A DNA stretch of 33,170 nucleotides from JAOUEA01 sp035550775 (lineage in GTDB: Bacteria; Actinomycetota; UBA4738; HRBIN12): the NCBI GenBank assembly GCA_035550775.1, contig DASZOO010000008.1:1-33170 (forward strand), in the 5' to 3' direction. Under the pieces are notes generated by a model, which was not told the DNA's origin, searched no databases, and saw nothing but the letters and a program-made list of their open reading frames with translations. Shown one piece after another: positions 32,934 through 33,170 of this stretch (its first letter is position 1; each line of letters begins with the position of its first letter). The position numbers and the translations under genes were made by a program.

Positions 32934-33170
32934 TCAGTGGAACGAGTTGCCGCACGCGCAGCCGCCCTGGGCGGCCGGGTTGTCGATCGTGAACCCCGTT
33001 TGCTCGAGGGTGTCGATGAAGTCGATCGTCGCCTGTGAGAGGTAGGGCACGCTCATCTTGTCGATCACGAGCCGCACGCCGAACTGCTCCTCGGCCTGGT
33101 CCTTCTCGCCGACCTGGTCGTCGAGGTACATCGCGTAGCGCAGGCCCGAGCAACCACCCGGCTGCACGGC
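32934..33170 (-). CDS. IscA/ErpA-like iron-sulfur insertion protein, N-terminus beyond window
   Basis: The gene is cut by the window edge, so the 5' end is missing; the visible 78 residues run AVQPGGCSGLRYAMYLDDQ... to the stop. Three conserved cysteines of A-type carriers are present: GGCSG and the C-terminal GGCACGNSFH (CxC). The motif TGFTIDNPAAQGGCACGNSF is typical of HesB/IscA/ErpA. Such proteins carry or deliver Fe-S clusters to client enzymes, and several possible clients (KorB, WhiB) occur in this window. The gene converges with the aminotransferase, with 79 bp between the stops that hold no obvious hairpin. Confidence 0.92.
   Translation of the reverse strand, partial: AVQPGGCSGLRYAMYLDDQVGEKDQAEEQFGVRLVIDKMSVPYLSQATIDFIDTLEQTGFTIDNPAAQGGCACGNSFH

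Overview
The window is very G+C-rich, gene-dense bacterial chromosome, most likely from a deep-branching or uncultivated member of the Actinomycetota. The evidence is a WhiB-family iron-sulfur regulator, a PimB-like mannosyltransferase, two luciferase-like (probably F420-dependent) oxidoreductases, a Ddn-like deazaflavin oxidoreductase, a DnaQ-UvrC fusion nuclease of the actinobacterial kind, a KorAB 2-oxoacid:ferredoxin oxidoreductase, an actinobacterial LexA box and frequent TAnnnT -10 boxes lying 6-8 nt from a start codon (leaderless mRNAs). No rRNA, tRNA, CRISPR array, insertion sequence or prophage gene is visible. No gene-free stretch exceeds 300 bp.

Layout. 1-4308 (minus): a glyoxalase-fold protein cut by the window edge, a cyclodeaminase/formimidoyltransferase pair and two tandem GcvT-like aminomethyltransferase paralogues; all but the first handle tetrahydrofolate one-carbon units. 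4412-8661 (minus): a five-gene operon with four successive 4-nt overlaps (ArsA/Get3-like ATPase, ROK sugar kinase, luciferase-like oxidoreductase, 5-formyl-THF cyclo-ligase, DnaQ-like exonuclease). 8708-11031 (minus): an SRPBCC protein, a zinc-ribbon membrane protein and a GT4 glycosyltransferase. 11055-14139 (plus): a YgfZ-like folate-binding protein, WhiB, and a heptose-phosphate kinase/isomerase pair with a tiny ORF between them. 14161-14976 (minus): a second luciferase-like oxidoreductase. 15126-18268 (plus): the SOS-controlled DnaQ-UvrC fusion, a thiolase and a stand-alone Lrp/AsnC ligand-binding domain. 18287-19662 (minus): five short genes in one tight operon (degenerate receiver, two unknown proteins, a 35-residue membrane protein, a Ddn-like oxidoreductase). 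19807-21783 (plus): an aquaporin-family channel and a cysteine desulfurase. 21808-24682 (minus): korB and korA. 24804-25769 (plus): an aldo/keto reductase. 25783-26280 (minus): a cyclic-nucleotide-binding-domain protein. 26418-32854 (plus): cobalamin-dependent methionine synthase, an Asp-rich secreted protein with a striking upstream region, a Ser/Thr kinase and a class-III aminotransferase. 32934-33170 (minus): an IscA/ErpA-like protein cut by the window edge.

One theme recurs: folate C1 metabolism (cyclodeaminase, formimidoyltransferase, two GcvT-like proteins, 5-formyl-THF cyclo-ligase, YgfZ-like protein, MetH). The rest is housekeeping and redox metabolism. The most interesting signals are regulatory: a LexA operator exactly filling the spacer of the DnaQ-UvrC promoter, an 11-bp-periodic PHO-box-like array and a tandem 22-bp repeat before the Asp-rich secreted protein, a 16-bp palindrome before the GcvT-like pair, and the recurring leaderless promoters. 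The least understood gene set is the five-gene operon at 18287-19662. I see no clear defence island or mobile system.
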